Part shown: positions 8,931 through 17,249 of the stretch, in pieces
Layout: the number at the start of each line of letters is the position of its first letter
Numbering within the stretch: the first letter of the stretch is position 1
Assembly: GCF_001457455.1 (NCBI RefSeq)
Contig: NZ_LN831026.1
Location: 1,736,001 to 1,800,000 of the forward strand
Direction: 5' to 3'
From: Corynebacterium diphtheriae
GTDB lineage: Bacteria; Actinomycetota; Actinomycetes; Mycobacteriales; Mycobacteriaceae
DNA: 64,000 nt
Notes under the pieces: model-generated
Seen by the model: only the letters and a program-made list of their open reading frames with translations
Databases searched by the model: none
Told to the model about the DNA's origin: nothing
Position numbers and translations under genes: made by a program

Positions 8931-10760
8931 TTAGTGCCCGTAGAGGGCGTCGATAGCGTCTGCGTATCGACGTGCCACAACGTTGCGCTTCACCTTCATC
9001 GTTGGAGTGAGCTCGTTTGCTTCCTCCGACAAATCGCGATCCAGAATGTAGAATTTCTTGATCGCTTCGGCATGCGAAACAGTCGAGTTTGCCAAGTTAA
9101 TAGCATCTTGGATTTCGGCTCGAAGTACTGGGTCAGAAGACAGATCCCGCACTGTTTTTCCTTCAGGAATGTTGCGGTTGAGCTTCCAACGCTTGAGCAT
9201 GTCTTCATCGAGTGTGATCAGCAATCCGATAAATGGTTTGCCGTCGCCTACCACCATCGCTTGGCTGATCAGTGGGTGCGAACGCAAAGAATCTTCCAGC
9301 GGCCCAGGCGAAACGTTCTTTCCGCCTGCTGTCACGATGAGGTCTTTCTTTCGTCCAGTGATCACTAGGTGCCCCGACTCGAGGATTTCACCTAGGTCGC
9401 CGGTATTGAACCAGCCGTCATGCATGCTTTCGGCAGTGGCTTCCTCGTTCTTCCAGTAACCGTCGAAGACGATGTTGCCCTTGACTAGGATCTCGCCGTC
9501 GTCGTTAATGCGAATCGAAGTACCACCGACTGGTGGGCCGACGGTGCCGATTTCTTGGTTGCTAAAGTCCACGGCCGCTGCTGCTGTGGTTTCGGTCAAA
9601 CCGTAGCCTTCGTAGACAGGTACGCCGAGTCCGCGGAAGAAGTGCATAAGGTCTGGGCTGATTGCCGATCCGCCGGAGATGCAATAGCGCACGGCGTTGC
9701 CCATGGCCTCACGAATCTTGCGGTAGACCAGTTTGTCGAATGCCTTGTGTTTGAGTTGCAGCGCACGGCTTGGTCCCTCGGAGGTATCCAGTGCACGCGA
9801 GTAATCTTGTGCAACTTTTTCTGCTTCGAGGAAGAGCTTGCCTTTGATGGGGCTAGCTGCCATGGCGTTTGCGGCTGCACCATTGCGCACCTTTTCAAAT
9901 ACGCGTGGCACACCCAGGATCAGGTTGGGGCGGGCACGCTGGAATTCCACTGAAATGGTTGAGAAGTCAGACCAGTGAGATTGCGTTGCACCGCCGATCG
10001 CAACGGCTAGCGACACTGCGCGAGCGAGCACGTGCGCAAGCGGCAGGAAGGTGAGCACACGGTTGCCTGGAACGGCAATGGCACCAATGTCGTTAGTTAG
10101 AAGCCCACGTACCTGCGATAACCAGTTGTAGTGTGTCAGGCAGCAGCCCTTGGGGCGACCAGTAGTGCCCGAGGTGTACACCAAGGAAGCCAGATCGCTT
10201 GACGACGTGTTGGCAATGCGTTCCTCCACGACGGAATCAGGCACATCGCGTCCTTCGAATTTCAAAGTCGAAATTGCAGAGGAGTTGATTTCTACGATGC
10301 GTCGTAGCTGCGAGGGGGATCCCTTGAGCGGCGGGTGGCCGTCGTCGCCAAGCACGAGGTTCTTCATTAGCTCGGAGTGCTCTCGCGTCTCGGTGATTGC
10401 AAACACTGCACCGGAGTCTTCAATAATCCACTCAACTTGGCGTAGCGAGGAAGATCCATAAATTGGCACGGAAACTGCGCCGGCTGCCCAAATGGCAAAA
10501 TCAAGCAACGACCATTCATAGCGTGTCTCCGAGAGCAACGCCACGCGATCGCCTTGTTCCACACCGGACTGGATCAGCCCTTTTGCCACCTCAAAGACCT
10601 CTTCAACGAACTCTTGTGATGTGACATTTATCCACTCATAATTTTTGGGACGAGTAAACATCACACCAAAAGGACGCGCTTTAGCGGTGTCCAACATGGC
10701 GGTCAAACAGGTCTCATTTGGGCCGATAGTGTATTTAGCCTCTGCGGTTACTTCTTGCAC
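8931..10760 (-). CDS. fadD: Long-chain fatty acid-CoA ligase (FadD15-like)
   Basis: This is a 609-residue AMP-forming enzyme that activates fatty acids to acyl-CoA through an acyl-adenylate. The motifs are LVYTSGTTGRPKGC (AMP-binding P-loop), YGLTETTAAAAV, WFNTGDLGEI and the C-terminal TAGGKNVSPGPLEDSLR. GTG at 10760 is preferred to an upstream start because AAGGAG lies eight bases before it. It is divergent from malQ. The exact substrate chain length cannot be read from the sequence. Confidence 0.92.
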   Translation of the reverse strand: MQEVTAEAKYTIGPNETCLTAMLDTAKARPFGVMFTRPKNYEWINVTSQEFVEEVFEVAKGLIQSGVEQGDRVALLSETRYEWSLLDFAIWAAGAVSVPIYGSSSLRQVEWIIEDSGAVFAITETREHSELMKNLVLGDDGHPPLKGSPSQLRRIVEINSSAISTLKFEGRDVPDSVVEERIANTSSSDLASLVYTSGTTGRPKGCCLTHYNWLSQVRGLLTNDIGAIAVPGNRVLTFLPLAHVLARAVSLAVAIGGATQSHWSDFSTISVEFQRARPNLILGVPRVFEKVRNGAAANAMAASPIKGKLFLEAEKVAQDYSRALDTSEGPSRALQLKHKAFDKLVYRKIREAMGNAVRYCISGGSAISPDLMHFFRGLGVPVYEGYGLTETTAAAAVDFSNQEIGTVGPPVGGTSIRINDDGEILVKGNIVFDGYWKNEEATAESMHDGWFNTGDLGEILESGHLVITGRKKDLIVTAGGKNVSPGPLEDSLRSHPLISQAMVVGDGKPFIGLLITLDEDMLKRWKLNRNIPEGKTVRDLSSDPVLRAEIQDAINLANSTVSHAEAIKKFYILDRDLSEEANELTPTMKVKRNVVARRYADAIDALYGH

Positions 10761-10856
10761 CGATGATTCTCCTTGTACGACTGCTATCGCCAACAAATGT
10801 AGTCGGTTTAGCCGAAAACCGTTTGAGACAGGCGGTTAATGGCAGAATAGTTAACT

Positions 10857-13025
10857 GTGAGTTACTCAGATTTGTTACGCGAGCTGGCCGCTGCCCACGC
10901 AATCTCTTCGTCGTACTCCGGTTTCGGTGGAGCACACGTGGAAGTTTCGGATGACACGCTGGTCAAGACCCTGCGATCCCTCGGAGTTTGCTTCGGAAAT
11001 GAAGACGAACCCACCACCGACCACGAGCCTTTAACTGGGCCTATGCCTAGCGAGGATCAAATCCGCTACGCCCTACAACAGCGTTACGACGCCGAAGCAA
11101 CCCGCCCCCTCCCCCGATGTGTGGTTGCCGTCGAAGGCGATCCCTACGTGTTCAACGTCCATGTTCACGACGGTGCTCCCGCCGACATCACCATCACTTT
11201 GGAAGATGGTTCAACCGCAGAGGTTACCCAGGTTGAAAACTGGGCCCCACCCCGTGAAGTTGATGGCATTACTTGGGGTGAAGCTTCCTTCCAGCTGCCG
11301 TCCGACCTTCCACTGGGCTGGCACACCATCACCTTGACCTCCGACACGCTAACGTCAAGCTGTTTCCTCATCGTGACCCCAGCGCGTCTATCTACCGCCG
11401 ACAAGTATGCAGAGCACCCTGTCAGCGGTGTTATGGCGCAGCTGTACTCTGCTCGTAGTAAGAATTCTTGGGGCATGGGTGACTTCAATGACCTCGGCCT
11501 GCTGGCTGAGACGCTTGCTCCTCAGGCTGACTATCTGTTGATTAACCCTCTGCACGCTGCTGAGCCGATGCCACCAGTTGAGGATTCCCCATACTTGCCT
11601 ACTACGCGGCGTTTTATCAACCCAATTTATATCCGCATCGAAGATATCCCTGAGCACTTGCTTCTCGACGATGACCTACAGAATGATGTCGCCGAACTTG
11701 CGGAAGAGTTCACAGCACTTAATCTCACCCCTAAAAAGATTGAGCGCAATCCAATTTTTGATGCCAAGTTGCAGGTTCTGCACGCGGTATTCAATGTAGA
11801 GCGCGAACCTGCACGTGAACAGGACTTCCAGGACTTCATCGCCACCGAAGGCCAAGGCCTACGCGACTTCGCTTCGTGGTGTGCCGACCAAGAACTAGCA
11901 GTTTTGGAGAGCTCCGCAACACATGCCGCTCTTCCGGAAAAAGAATCTCTTATCCAGTTCTACATGTGGCAGCAATGGATCTGCGATCAACAGCTTGGTG
12001 CTGCTCAAACCCGCGCAACCGACGCTGGAATGAGCATCGGTATCATCGCCGATCTCGCCGTGGGCATTCACCCTGCGGGTGCCGATGCACTTTCGCTTGC
12101 CGACACCCTAGCCGCCCGCGCTTCGGTAGGTGCGCCACCAGATAGCTACAACCACCAAGGCCAAGACTGGTCTCAGCCACCATGGCACCCAGACCGCTTG
12201 GCAGAGTCCGGCTATATCCCATGGCGTGACCTGCTGCGCACGGTGCTGCGCCACGCCGGTGGTGTCCGTGTAGACCACATTCTTGGTCTTTTCCGCTTGT
12301 TCTGGATTCCACGTACGCAGTCTCCACAAACGGGTACTTACGTCAACTACGATCACAACGCACTTGTGGGCGTACTTGCTCTTGAGGCAGAGCGTGCAGG
12401 CGCAGTGGTTATCGGTGAAGACCTCGGTACCTTCGAGCCATGGGTTCAAGACTTCCTTGCGTCCCGAGGCATCATGGGTACTTCAGTGCTGTGGTTCGAA
12501 AGTTCCCCAGAAGGTGGCCCTCGCAAGCAGCACGAGTACCGTCAGTTGGCGCTGACCTCGGTAACCACCCATGATCTGCCACCGACAGCGGGCTATCTTG
12601 CTGGCGAGCACATTGCGTTGCGTGAGGAACTCGGAATTTTGACCACCGATGTAGCAACTGAGTATGCCGAGGATTTGAACTGGCAGGCAGATATCCTCAA
12701 CGTGGTCCGTAACTCGGGCGCATTTGAGTCCATCGTTCCTGCAGATTTCCACGGTGTAGATCGTGCTGACCGCGGCAGCTCCGTCGAATTGCTTTCCGCA
12801 CTTCACCGCTTCTTGGCTGGTACGCCATCAGCACTGTCCTGTACCGCATTGGTGGATCTGGTAGCCGATAAGCGTGCGCAGAACCAGCCGGGTACTACTT
12901 CGGATCAGTACCCGAACTGGTGTATTCCGCTATGCGACGAGTCCGGCACTCCAGTCCTTATCGAGGACTTGGCCGAAAACCCCGTCTATCAAGCGGTAAC
13001 AAAGGCGTCGACTCGCCTACATTAG
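10857..13025 (+). CDS. malQ: 4-alpha-glucanotransferase (amylomaltase)
   Basis: The product is 722 residues, family GH77, transferring alpha-1,4-glucan segments in maltodextrin and glycogen metabolism. The catalytic regions are visible: GGVRVDHILGLFRLFWIP (nucleophile Asp), VIGEDLGTFEPWV (acid/base Glu) and TTHDLPPTAGYL. The ~200-residue N-terminal extension is typical of the long actinobacterial MalQ type. It starts with GTG at 10857 with no clear ribosome binding site; an AATAGT five bases upstream hints at a leaderless transcript. The 96-base gap to fadD holds both promoters. Confidence 0.95.
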   Translation: MSYSDLLRELAAAHAISSSYSGFGGAHVEVSDDTLVKTLRSLGVCFGNEDEPTTDHEPLTGPMPSEDQIRYALQQRYDAEATRPLPRCVVAVEGDPYVFNVHVHDGAPADITITLEDGSTAEVTQVENWAPPREVDGITWGEASFQLPSDLPLGWHTITLTSDTLTSSCFLIVTPARLSTADKYAEHPVSGVMAQLYSARSKNSWGMGDFNDLGLLAETLAPQADYLLINPLHAAEPMPPVEDSPYLPTTRRFINPIYIRIEDIPEHLLLDDDLQNDVAELAEEFTALNLTPKKIERNPIFDAKLQVLHAVFNVEREPAREQDFQDFIATEGQGLRDFASWCADQELAVLESSATHAALPEKESLIQFYMWQQWICDQQLGAAQTRATDAGMSIGIIADLAVGIHPAGADALSLADTLAARASVGAPPDSYNHQGQDWSQPPWHPDRLAESGYIPWRDLLRTVLRHAGGVRVDHILGLFRLFWIPRTQSPQTGTYVNYDHNALVGVLALEAERAGAVVIGEDLGTFEPWVQDFLASRGIMGTSVLWFESSPEGGPRKQHEYRQLALTSVTTHDLPPTAGYLAGEHIALREELGILTTDVATEYAEDLNWQADILNVVRNSGAFESIVPADFHGVDRADRGSSVELLSALHRFLAGTPSALSCTALVDLVADKRAQNQPGTTSDQYPNWCIPLCDESGTPVLIEDLAENPVYQAVTKASTRLH

Positions 13026-13157
13026 GCTTAAAAGCCACGCGACTACGACGAGGATAATCAGGAGATACAGGGCCTGCGTCACCCGCGATTGAGGATATTT
13101 CCTCTTTCGTTTCGGGAGGCGTTGGTCCTGTTTTCTTAGCTCCTCTGGATTAGCCAT
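13017..13157 (-). CDS. Small single-pass membrane protein, 46 residues
   Basis: An ATG at 13157 follows GCAGGAAACC, a fair ribosome binding site, and opens a 46-codon frame. The N-terminal half is very basic (LPKRKRKYPQSR) and the C-terminal half is one hydrophobic helix (LYLLIILVVVAWLLSL). It starts 14 bases after the preceding minus-strand gene and converges on malQ, overlapping its end by nine bases. It looks like the last gene of the dcp operon. Function is unknown. Confidence 0.6.
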   Translation of the reverse strand: MANPEELRKQDQRLPKRKRKYPQSRVTQALYLLIILVVVAWLLSLM

Positions 13158-13171
13158 GGTTTCCTGCTTTC

Positions 13172-13372
13172 CTACTCGTCAGTGTGCTTCATTACTTTAG
13201 CCTCTGCCCACCGTTTTGCGCGCAGTAGCCTTGCACCAAGGACGTCGATAAGCCTTAACCAGCCGAGTGCCAGCGCCGCGCACAACGGCACGGCCACGAT
13301 CAGCACCACAGGGGTTTGAATCCACAATGGTGCTGTGGTGAGTATCTGGCTGGGGGTGTCAAAGATGGACAT
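13172..13372 (-). CDS. Small membrane protein, 66 residues
   Basis: The frame starts at ATG 13372, within a TGATG overlap with the dcp stop codon, indicating translational coupling. It has one long hydrophobic segment (PVVLIVAVPLCAALALGWL) and a basic C-terminal tail (RLLRAKRWAEAKVMKH). I do not recognise a functional family. Its link to dcp suggests that the two are made together. Confidence 0.7.
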   Translation of the reverse strand: MSIFDTPSQILTTAPLWIQTPVVLIVAVPLCAALALGWLRLIDVLGARLLRAKRWAEAKVMKHTDE

Positions 13373-15351
13373 CACATGGCTCCCGATAGGCCCCTGCGAC
13401 GTAGCAGTGGTGCGACATCTTTTTCGCGACCACGAAGTGATTCATAGGCCTCAGTGAAGTCGTCGGCACCACCGCGTGAAAGTACAAGATCACGGAATCG
13501 TTGTCCGGCAACGCGGGGGTCTGGTTGTTCCTTGAACCAGTCAAATCCATCCGCATCAAGCGCTTCGGCCCAAAGATACGAGTAGTACCCAGCAGAGTAT
13601 CCACCTGCGAAAATGTGATTAAAGTAGGTGGACTTGTAGCGAGGTTGTACGCCTTCGATTCCGGCGTCTTCGAGTGCACGACGTTCAAATTCTTCTATGT
13701 CTGAGGCCGACAACTTTTGAGCTTGTGCGCTGGTCAACGAATGCCACGCGAGATCAATGATCGCCGCAGCAAGGTATTCAGTTGTGGCGAATCCTTGACC
13801 AAACTGGCGTGCTTCTTCAATAGCGTCAACCACATGTGCAGGAAGATTCGGCGCATAGTTACGCAATACTTCTGGCTCAAACGCCCAGTTTTCGTTGATC
13901 TGCGATGGGAACTCCACGTAGTCGCGTGGCACGTTTGTGCCAGAAAACGTTGGGTAACGCACTTGGGACAGCAAACCATGAAGCGCGTGGCCGAACTCGT
14001 GGAATACAGTGGTCAGCGAATCAATACTGAGCAGTGCATCCGAACCATCGGTTGGTGCCGTCAACCCCATAACGTTGACCACAACAGGCTTTGTACCCAA
14101 CAACTCCGATTGATCGACAAAGCTACTCATCCAAGCACCACCGCGTTTCGACGGCCGCCCGTAGTAATCAGTCAGCAATAGCCCGATACCACGGCCGTCT
14201 TCTTCCTTAACTTCCCACACATCGACACCAGGGGCGTAGCCTTCCAGATCTGGGCGCGGCTCCACAGTAATACCGTAGAGGCGATGTGCGGCGAAGAATA
14301 CTCCGTCGACAAGCACTTTCTTCAACGGGAAATGCTGTGATAGTTCTTCCTCGTTGAGCGCATAATCGCGCAGACGTACGTGAGATTCCCAGTACGGCCA
14401 ATCTGCAGGATTGATCTCTTCTCCTGCAGCCTCCGACAGCAGCTTCTTTTCCGCCAGCGCATTTGCGGTCGCCGCGGGTGCCAAATCGTAAAGAAGCTTT
14501 CGCGCAGCTTCGGCGCTTCCAGCCGTTTCTTCAGAAATCACATAGTCCGCGTGGGTTGGGTATCCCAACAATTCGGCCCGCTCGGCCCGTAGCTGCACCA
14601 CTTCCACGAGCACCTCAGGGTTAGTTTCGGCGCCTCGACGTTGCGACGCCTCATATACCCGCTGCCGAGACTGCGGATTCTCTAGCGAGCTCTGTTCGCC
14701 TTGGACCGTCGGCAGCTCTAGCGGAAGCACATAGCCGTCGCGTCCCAATGCTTTCGCATCAGCGGCAGCCGACTCAATGCGAGCATCACTTAGCCCCGCG
14801 AGCTCCTCTTTCGAGGAAAAACCCACAGCTAATTTCTGCGTGGACTCTAATAAATTACGGCCAAACATATCCGAGAGCACCGACAACCGCGCATTTATTT
14901 CTTTCAAACGTGCAACGTCTTCTAGGCCAGCACCGTGGCGAGTAAATGTCCTGATAATGTGCTCATGCAAGCGCTGCGACTCTGAATCCGCTGGTGGCGT
15001 GCACTTCTTAATTCTTTCGAACAGCTCAGCGTTGAGATACATCTCATCCGAATGCTGCGCAAGCCGTGGGGCGATCTCAGCAGCAATCTCATCCATTTCT
15101 GCACTGGAATCCGTGCCATGCAAGTTAAAAAAGACTGCCGCCACTCGTTCCAAATCGCGACCACTTCGCTCGAGCTCCTCGACCGTATTTTCCCACGTGG
15201 CAGGTTCTGGATTGTTCGCAATCGCAGCAATTTCCGCACTGTGACGTACAAGTGCCTCAGTAAAAGCTGGGAGATAATGCTCTACTCGAATTTCCGCAAA
15301 TGGCGGTAATTGGTACGGCAAGGTGGAAGGTTGAAGCAAAGGATTAGTCAT
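13372..15351 (-). CDS. dcp: M3-family zinc metallopeptidase (peptidyl-dipeptidase Dcp-like)
   Basis: This is a 659-residue cytoplasmic oligopeptidase with the M3 zinc site FHEFGHALHGLL plus a downstream Glu ligand. It cleaves short peptides, Dcp releasing C-terminal dipeptides. The start MTNPLLQPSTLPYQLPPF at 15351 matches family N-termini; longer in-frame extensions would enter the divergent esterase gene. A TACGAT eight bases upstream suggests a leaderless transcript. Length and motif favour Dcp over oligopeptidase A, but the two are close. Confidence 0.92.
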   Translation of the reverse strand: MTNPLLQPSTLPYQLPPFAEIRVEHYLPAFTEALVRHSAEIAAIANNPEPATWENTVEELERSGRDLERVAAVFFNLHGTDSSAEMDEIAAEIAPRLAQHSDEMYLNAELFERIKKCTPPADSESQRLHEHIIRTFTRHGAGLEDVARLKEINARLSVLSDMFGRNLLESTQKLAVGFSSKEELAGLSDARIESAAADAKALGRDGYVLPLELPTVQGEQSSLENPQSRQRVYEASQRRGAETNPEVLVEVVQLRAERAELLGYPTHADYVISEETAGSAEAARKLLYDLAPAATANALAEKKLLSEAAGEEINPADWPYWESHVRLRDYALNEEELSQHFPLKKVLVDGVFFAAHRLYGITVEPRPDLEGYAPGVDVWEVKEEDGRGIGLLLTDYYGRPSKRGGAWMSSFVDQSELLGTKPVVVNVMGLTAPTDGSDALLSIDSLTTVFHEFGHALHGLLSQVRYPTFSGTNVPRDYVEFPSQINENWAFEPEVLRNYAPNLPAHVVDAIEEARQFGQGFATTEYLAAAIIDLAWHSLTSAQAQKLSASDIEEFERRALEDAGIEGVQPRYKSTYFNHIFAGGYSAGYYSYLWAEALDADGFDWFKEQPDPRVAGQRFRDLVLSRGGADDFTEAYESLRGREKDVAPLLRRRGLSGAM

Positions 15352-15379
15352 AAAGTGCAATCGTACTAAAGTTAACGCC
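15352..15379. promoter_or_regulatory. Compact divergent leaderless promoters (dcp / esterase)
   Basis: Only 28 bases separate the two divergent start codons. On the plus strand TAAAGT (15367-15372) lies seven bases before the esterase ATG. On the minus strand TACGAT lies eight bases before the dcp ATG. Both spacings suit transcription starting at the A of the start codon. Confidence 0.5.
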
Positions 15380-16579
15380 ATGTCCGAGCAGATCACCATG
15401 GGACCGTACACCGGAACCGTCCACGGCAACGCAGCGCGTTTCGACGCCGTCGCCTACGCCACCTTGCCCTCCGAGTACTCCGCAGCAGTTCGCTGTTTTA
15501 CCCCCACCCAAGGTGACTATCACAATAATTACCGGACTGAGCTCCATGCGACAATCACCGCACCTAAAGCAGCTCATCGCTACGCCGATTACCCCGTGAT
15601 CGTTTATATCCACGGTGGCGCCTATTTCGAAGGTTCCCGCGATGATATTTCGGGACTGACCTTTGCCGAAGACAAAGTCGTGGTGGTCAGCATTGACTAC
15701 CGCCTCGGAATCCAAGGCTTTACCCCCTTTGCCGCGGAGGAACCCCACCATTATCGTGGCATCGACGATTGCGCAGTGGCGCTGACATGGGTCCAAGAAA
15801 ATATCGAAACCTTTGGTGGCGACCCCACAAATGTCACGGTCATGGGCAATAGTGCCGGTGGCGGAATCGCGCTATGGCTTGCGCGCCGCGATCACTACAC
15901 AGGGCTGTTTCGCCGTCTATGGGTATCTTCCCCAGCGTTCCCTCGCGGCGGCGATCGCCGAAGCGCTACCCGCTGGGCGTTGTCTGCGCCAGTTACTCAA
16001 ACAGGACTCGAGCGCTTGCCACGCAGAAAAGTAGTCCGTGCTGAAACCTCACTACGCCGGCGTTACTTCACCGACCTCGCTTTTGGCCCGCACCCCTTTA
16101 ACGCGAAAGAACTGGTCACACTGCCTACAGTGGTCACCTACACTACCGACGAATGCGCCGACTTTGTCGGGGTGAAAAAACTCCAGGCCTCGCGTTGGTC
16201 CAAGTACATACGAAAGTACCTAGCCAAAGGGCTCGACGCGTTGCCTAAATATATCGAGCAGCTTCCCGACGACACCTACTTCGCACAGCTCACCTCGGAT
16301 TCTATGATCCGACGCTGGGTTGAACACGTTGCTGCAGCACGAAATCCATGGGTAATTGAATTCGCAGGAGAACCAGCACTGCACTGCGAGGACCTTCCTG
16401 AAATTTTCGGCACGGGCAAAGTTCACGACATAGCAGTGATCTTTGCCCGTGGGTACGACCCGCTTTGGCAACCTTATGGGCAACGTCGCAGTGTTATGTG
16501 TATGCGTCTCGACGGTTCCCAAGACCACATCATCACTGATCCATTAGCCCATGTTCGCACAGGTTTTATGAAGTCGTAA
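15380..16579 (+). CDS. Carboxylesterase family alpha/beta-hydrolase
   Basis: The product is 399 residues of the type-B carboxylesterase family, shorter than the usual ~500. Motifs are the oxyanion-hole segment YIHGGAYFEGS and the nucleophile elbow GNSAGGG (Ser in GxSxG). WVQENIETFGGDPTNVTVMG is the classic segment before the nucleophile. The C-terminal region with SQDHIITDP may supply the His of the triad. There is no signal peptide, so it acts in the cytoplasm on an unknown ester. It converges with idi and overlaps it by 14 bases. Confidence 0.85.
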   Translation: MSEQITMGPYTGTVHGNAARFDAVAYATLPSEYSAAVRCFTPTQGDYHNNYRTELHATITAPKAAHRYADYPVIVYIHGGAYFEGSRDDISGLTFAEDKVVVVSIDYRLGIQGFTPFAAEEPHHYRGIDDCAVALTWVQENIETFGGDPTNVTVMGNSAGGGIALWLARRDHYTGLFRRLWVSSPAFPRGGDRRSATRWALSAPVTQTGLERLPRRKVVRAETSLRRRYFTDLAFGPHPFNAKELVTLPTVVTYTTDECADFVGVKKLQASRWSKYIRKYLAKGLDALPKYIEQLPDDTYFAQLTSDSMIRRWVEHVAAARNPWVIEFAGEPALHCEDLPEIFGTGKVHDIAVIFARGYDPLWQPYGQRRSVMCMRLDGSQDHIITDPLAHVRTGFMKS

Positions 16580-17117
16580 GTGCTGTACGAAGTGATTCAT
16601 GTTGCAATTGCTCTACCATCCATGGGCTAAACGCAAACGGCGCAGAATGCACTGCATGTATAAGCTTACTTGGTTCAACCCACACTAGTGAGTCCACCTC
16701 TTCAGCTTCAGGCATGAGAGTATCGTCAGTCACCTCTGCAGTGAATACTGGGCAGATTTCCCACTCCACAATGCCGCGTGAATCCACAGCGCGATAACTA
16801 AAATCGGGCAAGACACACGCGATGTTGACTAATTTGTCCTGCGAAATCCCAATCTCGTGAGGTACCCTGCGGGCAACCGCTTGCTCAGGGGTTTCCCCCG
16901 GCATAAGATGCCCGCAAGCAGAATTAGTCCATACTCCTGGCCATGTCTTTTTGCTCAGTGCTCGCCGAGTAATGAGCAGATCACCTTTGTTGTTTCGCAC
17001 ATAACAAGAAAAAGCGAAATGCAAAGGAGTATCCGTAGTATGCACTTCACTTTTCACAGCAGTGCCGGACGGCTTGCCGAATTCATCGGCAAGCACAACC
17101 AGTTCAACGTCATTCAT
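16566..17117 (-). CDS. idi: Isopentenyl-diphosphate delta-isomerase
   Basis: This 183-residue type I (Nudix-fold) isomerase interconverts IPP and DMAPP for isoprenoid synthesis. The catalytic Cys is in TNSACGH and the Nudix-like box is GETPEQAVARRVPHEIGI, with Glu residues that bind metal. It starts MNDVELVVLADEFGKPSG, a typical beginning. The promoter is probably leaderless (TAAGGT eight bases upstream). Confidence 0.93.
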   Translation of the reverse strand: MNDVELVVLADEFGKPSGTAVKSEVHTTDTPLHFAFSCYVRNNKGDLLITRRALSKKTWPGVWTNSACGHLMPGETPEQAVARRVPHEIGISQDKLVNIACVLPDFSYRAVDSRGIVEWEICPVFTAEVTDDTLMPEAEEVDSLVWVEPSKLIHAVHSAPFAFSPWMVEQLQHESLRTALTTS

Positions 17118-17140
17118 AACAGATAACCTTAACGGTTATC
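17118..17140 (-). promoter_or_regulatory. idi promoter region with palindrome
   Basis: On the minus strand TAAGGT (17131-17126) lies eight bases before the idi ATG, suiting a leaderless transcript. The same bases form an inverted repeat, GATAACC-TTAAC-GGTTATC (17122-17140), which could be an operator or a weak terminator for the upstream genes. Confidence 0.4.
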
Positions 17141-17234
17141 CGCGCACCCAGCTTCCGATGACGCCAGGAACCACGGCGGGAGACTCTCCTAACAGCGCCG
17201 CAATGTTGTTGTCTTCCTCAACACTGCTGGTCAC
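17136..17234 (-). CDS. Possible 32-residue peptide
   Basis: GTG at 17234 opens a 32-codon frame (VTSSVEEDNNIAALLGES...) ending at 17136, starting 15 bases after the secretion-like protein gene. AAGAG lies just upstream, with GAGGAAA further away. Gap-filling position and strand are the only support; no family is recognised. Confidence 0.3.
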   Translation of the reverse strand: MTSSVEEDNNIAALLGESPAVVPGVIGSWVRG

Positions 17235-17249
17235 GCTCTTAGTTTTTCC

